From JBEGTT01 sp041179245 (GTDB lineage: Bacteria; Pseudomonadota; Gammaproteobacteria; Burkholderiales; Rhodocyclaceae): a DNA stretch of 8,655 bases. Made by a program: the position numbers and the translations under genes. The DNA lies in assembly GCA_041179245.1 (NCBI GenBank), contig JBEGTT010000165.1:1-8655 (forward strand). Reading direction: 5' to 3'. The notes under the pieces were generated by a model that ran no database searches, was not told the DNA's origin, and worked only from the letters and a program-made list of their open reading frames with translations. Every line of letters starts with the position of its first letter. The stretch's first letter is position 1. Of the stretch, positions 6,943-8,655 are shown one piece after another.

Positions 6943-8241
6943 TTAGTGGAACTGTTCTTCTTCAGTAGAACCGGTCAGCGCCGTTACCGATGACTTGCCA
7001 CCTTGGATCACGGTAGTGACATCGTCGAAGTAACCTGTGCCGACTTCTTGCTGGTGAGAAACGAAGGTGTAACCACGGGTACGAGCTGCGAATTCTGGCT
7101 CTTGAACCTTCTCAACATAGGCAGTCATGCCGCGAGCAGCGTAGTCTTGTGCCAAGTCGAACATGTTGTACCACATGGAGTGGATACCAGCCAACGTGAT
7201 GAATTGGTACTTGTAACCCATCGCGCCCAGTTCTTTTTGGAACTTGGCAATCGTTGCGTCGTCCAGATTCTTCTTCCAGTTGAAAGATGGTGAGCAGTTG
7301 TAAGCCAACATCTTGCCTGGATGAACCTTGTGCACAGCGTCTGCAAACTTACGAGCGTATTCCAGATCTGGCGTACCGGTTTCACACCATACCAAGTCAG
7401 CGTAGTCAGCGTAAGCGATAGCGCGGGAGATGGCTTGGTCCAGACCCTTCTTGGTCTTGTAGAAGCCTTCGGCGGTACGTTCGCCAGTCAGGAATGGCTT
7501 GTCGTTTTCGTCGTAATCAGATGTCAGCAAGTCAGCCGCTTCAGCATCGGTACGAGCGATAACCAGTGTAGGAACGCCATAAACGTCAGCTGCCATACGA
7601 GCAGCGATCAGCTTTTGCACGGCTTCAGTGGTAGGAACCAGAACCTTGCCACCCATGTGGCCGCACTTCTTCACAGAAGCCAGTTGATCTTCCCAATGCA
7701 CGCCAGCTGCACCAGCGCGGATCATGGCCTTCATCAGTTCGTAGGCGTTCAGAACACCACCGAAACCGGCTTCAGCGTCAGCAACGATTGGCAGGTGGTA
7801 TTCAACGTGGCCTTCATCACCCGCGTTGATGTTCTTTGACCACTGGATTTCGTCAGCACGGTTGAAAGAGTTGTTGATACGCTCAACGACCTTTGGCACT
7901 GAATCCACTGGGTACAGGGATTGGTCTGGGTACATTGCAGCGTATTCGTTGTTATCCGCAGCAACTTGCCAGCCGGACAGGTAAATCGCCTTGATGCCAG
8001 CCTTGGCTTGTTGAACCGCTTGGCCGCCAGTCAGCGCGCCCAGACAGTTAACGTAAGGGGTGTTGTTAACCAGATCCCACAGCTTTTCGGCACCGCGACG
8101 GGCCAGAGTGTGTTCAACTTGGAAAGAGCCGCGTAGACGAACGACGTCAGCAGCGGAGTAACCGCGCTTGATGCCTTTCCAACGTGGATTCGTTGCCCAG
8201 TCTTTTTCCAATTCGGCGATTTGCTGTTCGCGTGTGCTCAT
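6943..8241 (-). CDS. aceA: Isocitrate lyase
   Basis: This 432-residue cytoplasmic enzyme splits isocitrate into glyoxylate and succinate, the first step of the glyoxylate shunt used for growth on acetate or fatty acids. The family signature KKCGH is at 191-195 (catalytic Cys193). The metal-binding strand VADAEAGFGG holds D155. SGWQVAAD, VHWEDQ and VIARTDAEA are also typical of the family. The length agrees with the E. coli enzyme (434). The start at 8241 is supported by GAGGAA 6 nt upstream and by the MSTREQQI N-terminus. Codons for Asn and Tyr are mostly AAC and TAC, a bias expected of a highly expressed gene and unlike the polysaccharide operon. No malate synthase gene is in the window. Identity is secure. 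The close homologue methylisocitrate lyase is much shorter and has a different signature. Confidence 0.98.
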   Translation of the reverse strand: MSTREQQIAELEKDWATNPRWKGIKRGYSAADVVRLRGSFQVEHTLARRGAEKLWDLVNNTPYVNCLGALTGGQAVQQAKAGIKAIYLSGWQVAADNNEYAAMYPDQSLYPVDSVPKVVERINNSFNRADEIQWSKNINAGDEGHVEYHLPIVADAEAGFGGVLNAYELMKAMIRAGAAGVHWEDQLASVKKCGHMGGKVLVPTTEAVQKLIAARMAADVYGVPTLVIARTDAEAADLLTSDYDENDKPFLTGERTAEGFYKTKKGLDQAISRAIAYADYADLVWCETGTPDLEYARKFADAVHKVHPGKMLAYNCSPSFNWKKNLDDATIAKFQKELGAMGYKYQFITLAGIHSMWYNMFDLAQDYAARGMTAYVEKVQEPEFAARTRGYTFVSHQQEVGTGYFDDVTTVIQGGKSSVTALTGSTEEEQFH

Positions 8242-8247
8242 TGTGTA

Positions 8248-8253
8248 TTCCTC
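8248..8253 (-). promoter_or_regulatory. aceA ribosome binding site
   Basis: On the minus strand GAGGAA lies 6 nt before the ATG at 8241. It is a strong Shine-Dalgarno match at normal spacing. Confidence 0.8.
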
Positions 8254-8326
8254 AAAATGAAGTAAAGGGGGAATCGAAGATTAGCGCCATAACAATCGCG
8301 GCCTCTAATGCTTGCGATGAATTAAA

Positions 8327-8356
8327 AGTATAGCTGCAATTTGTGCATCGCGGCAA
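8327..8356 (-). promoter_or_regulatory. Putative sigma70 promoter of aceA
   Basis: On the minus strand TTGCCG (8356-8351, 4 of 6 to TTGACA) and TATACT (8332-8327, 5 of 6 to TATAAT) are separated by 18 nt. Transcription would start near 8320, giving a leader of about 80 nt. The 8242-8391 gap holds nothing else that I can name apart from the palindrome next to the -35 element. The prediction rests on consensus match alone. Confidence 0.45.
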
Positions 8357-8359
8357 CAC

Positions 8360-8371
8360 TCTTATATAAGA
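8360..8371. repeat. 12-bp perfect palindrome upstream of the aceA promoter
   Basis: TCTTATATAAGA is self-complementary and begins 3 bp upstream of the proposed -35 hexamer. Its position fits an operator for a dimeric regulator, but a palindrome of this size is expected about twice by chance in a window of this length. Confidence 0.35.
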
Positions 8372-8391
8372 CACAAGACCAAATCAAAAGT

Positions 8392-8655
8392 TCAGGCAGA
8401 AATGATCTGCAGGCCAGCCTGATACCGCGCCGCATTTTTCACATAATGCGCAGCACTACGCTCAAGTTTAGCCACTTCCTCATCCGTCAATTCACGAATA
8501 ACCTTGCCTGGCGAACCTACAATTAGCACCCGATCCGGGAAGACTTTTCCTTCAGGAATCAGGGTGTTGGCACCCACAATACAGTATTTACCAATGGTTG
8601 CTCGATTGAGTACAACCGAACCGATGCCGATGAGTGAACCATCACCAATATTGCA
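8392..8655 (-). CDS. Gamma carbonic anhydrase family protein, 5'-partial (C-terminal 87 residues)
   Basis: The frame is open from the right edge to the TGA at 8394-8392, so only the C-terminal half is present; the true start lies beyond 8655. The GTG at 8577 is not the start, because hexapeptide-repeat sequence continues in frame before it. Turns of a left-handed beta-helix are visible: IGDGSLIGIGSVVL, ATIGKYCIVGANTLIPEG. They are followed by the family's closing stretch VGSPGKVIREL and a C-terminal helix (TDEEVAKLERSAAHYVKNAARY). This matches the YrdA/PaaY branch of gamma-carbonic-anhydrase-like trimers, where LYLGSPVKQIRPLSDEE occupies the same place. The zinc-ligand histidines would lie outside the window, so catalytic competence cannot be judged. 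It points the same way as aceA, with a 150-bp gap holding the aceA promoter, so the two are probably separate units. No terminator is visible after it. Confidence 0.92.
   Translation of the reverse strand, partial: CNIGDGSLIGIGSVVLNRATIGKYCIVGANTLIPEGKVFPDRVLIVGSPGKVIRELTDEEVAKLERSAAHYVKNAARYQAGLQIISA

Noticed and set aside
7321..7839. 172-codon open frame on the plus strand inside aceA
   Set aside because: It is antisense to a fully supported gene. The strong codon bias of aceA removes stops on the other strand. The protein has no recognisable domain, and no ribosome binding site is evident.
8361..8390. Alternative aceA promoter using TATAAG as -10 and TTGATT as -35
   Set aside because: The spacing is only 15 bp and the match is weaker than that of the TTGCCG/TATACT pair. 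The TATAAG lies within the palindrome.

Overview
The window looks like Gram-negative, probably betaproteobacterial, chromosome with roughly balanced base composition. The grounds are an E. coli-length isocitrate lyase, a YrdA/PaaY-type gamma-carbonic-anhydrase tail, and several exported proteins with Sec signals, one of them an outer-membrane beta-barrel ending in an aromatic residue. The genus cannot be fixed from this sequence alone.

Region 1 (2-6865, plus strand) is a tight run of five co-oriented genes that reads as one operon and enters the window from the left. In order they are: a HEAT-repeat protein (5' end outside the window), an inner-membrane family 2 glycosyltransferase with processive-synthase motifs, a small outer-membrane beta-barrel of the SphA/'MetA-pathway' type, an exported CE4-like polysaccharide deacetylase with an extra N-terminal domain, and an exported protein with a GH18-like TIM barrel. 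Gaps are -4, 6, 23 and -4 bp. The content matches the logic of synthase-dependent exopolysaccharide systems such as Pga (PNAG) or Pel: polymerise at the inner membrane, trim and deacetylate in the periplasm, export through an outer-membrane barrel. The parts differ from textbook ones: there is no PgaA-type TPR porin, no PgaD and no PilZ domain in view, and the deacetylase and glycosidase-like domains are separate genes rather than one PgaB-like chain. The polymer and the function are inferred, not shown.

Region 2 (6866-6942) is a short convergent junction holding a perfect 12-bp stem hairpin with T-rich tails on both strands. It should terminate both the polysaccharide operon and the facing aceA gene.

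Region 3 (6943-8391, minus strand) is aceA (isocitrate lyase, glyoxylate shunt) with a clear ribosome binding site, a plausible sigma70 promoter and a 12-bp palindrome touching the -35 side. Region 4 (8392-8655, minus strand) is the C-terminal part of a gamma-carbonic-anhydrase-family hexapeptide-repeat protein that runs off the right edge. No RNA genes, CRISPR arrays, insertion sequences or att sites were seen.
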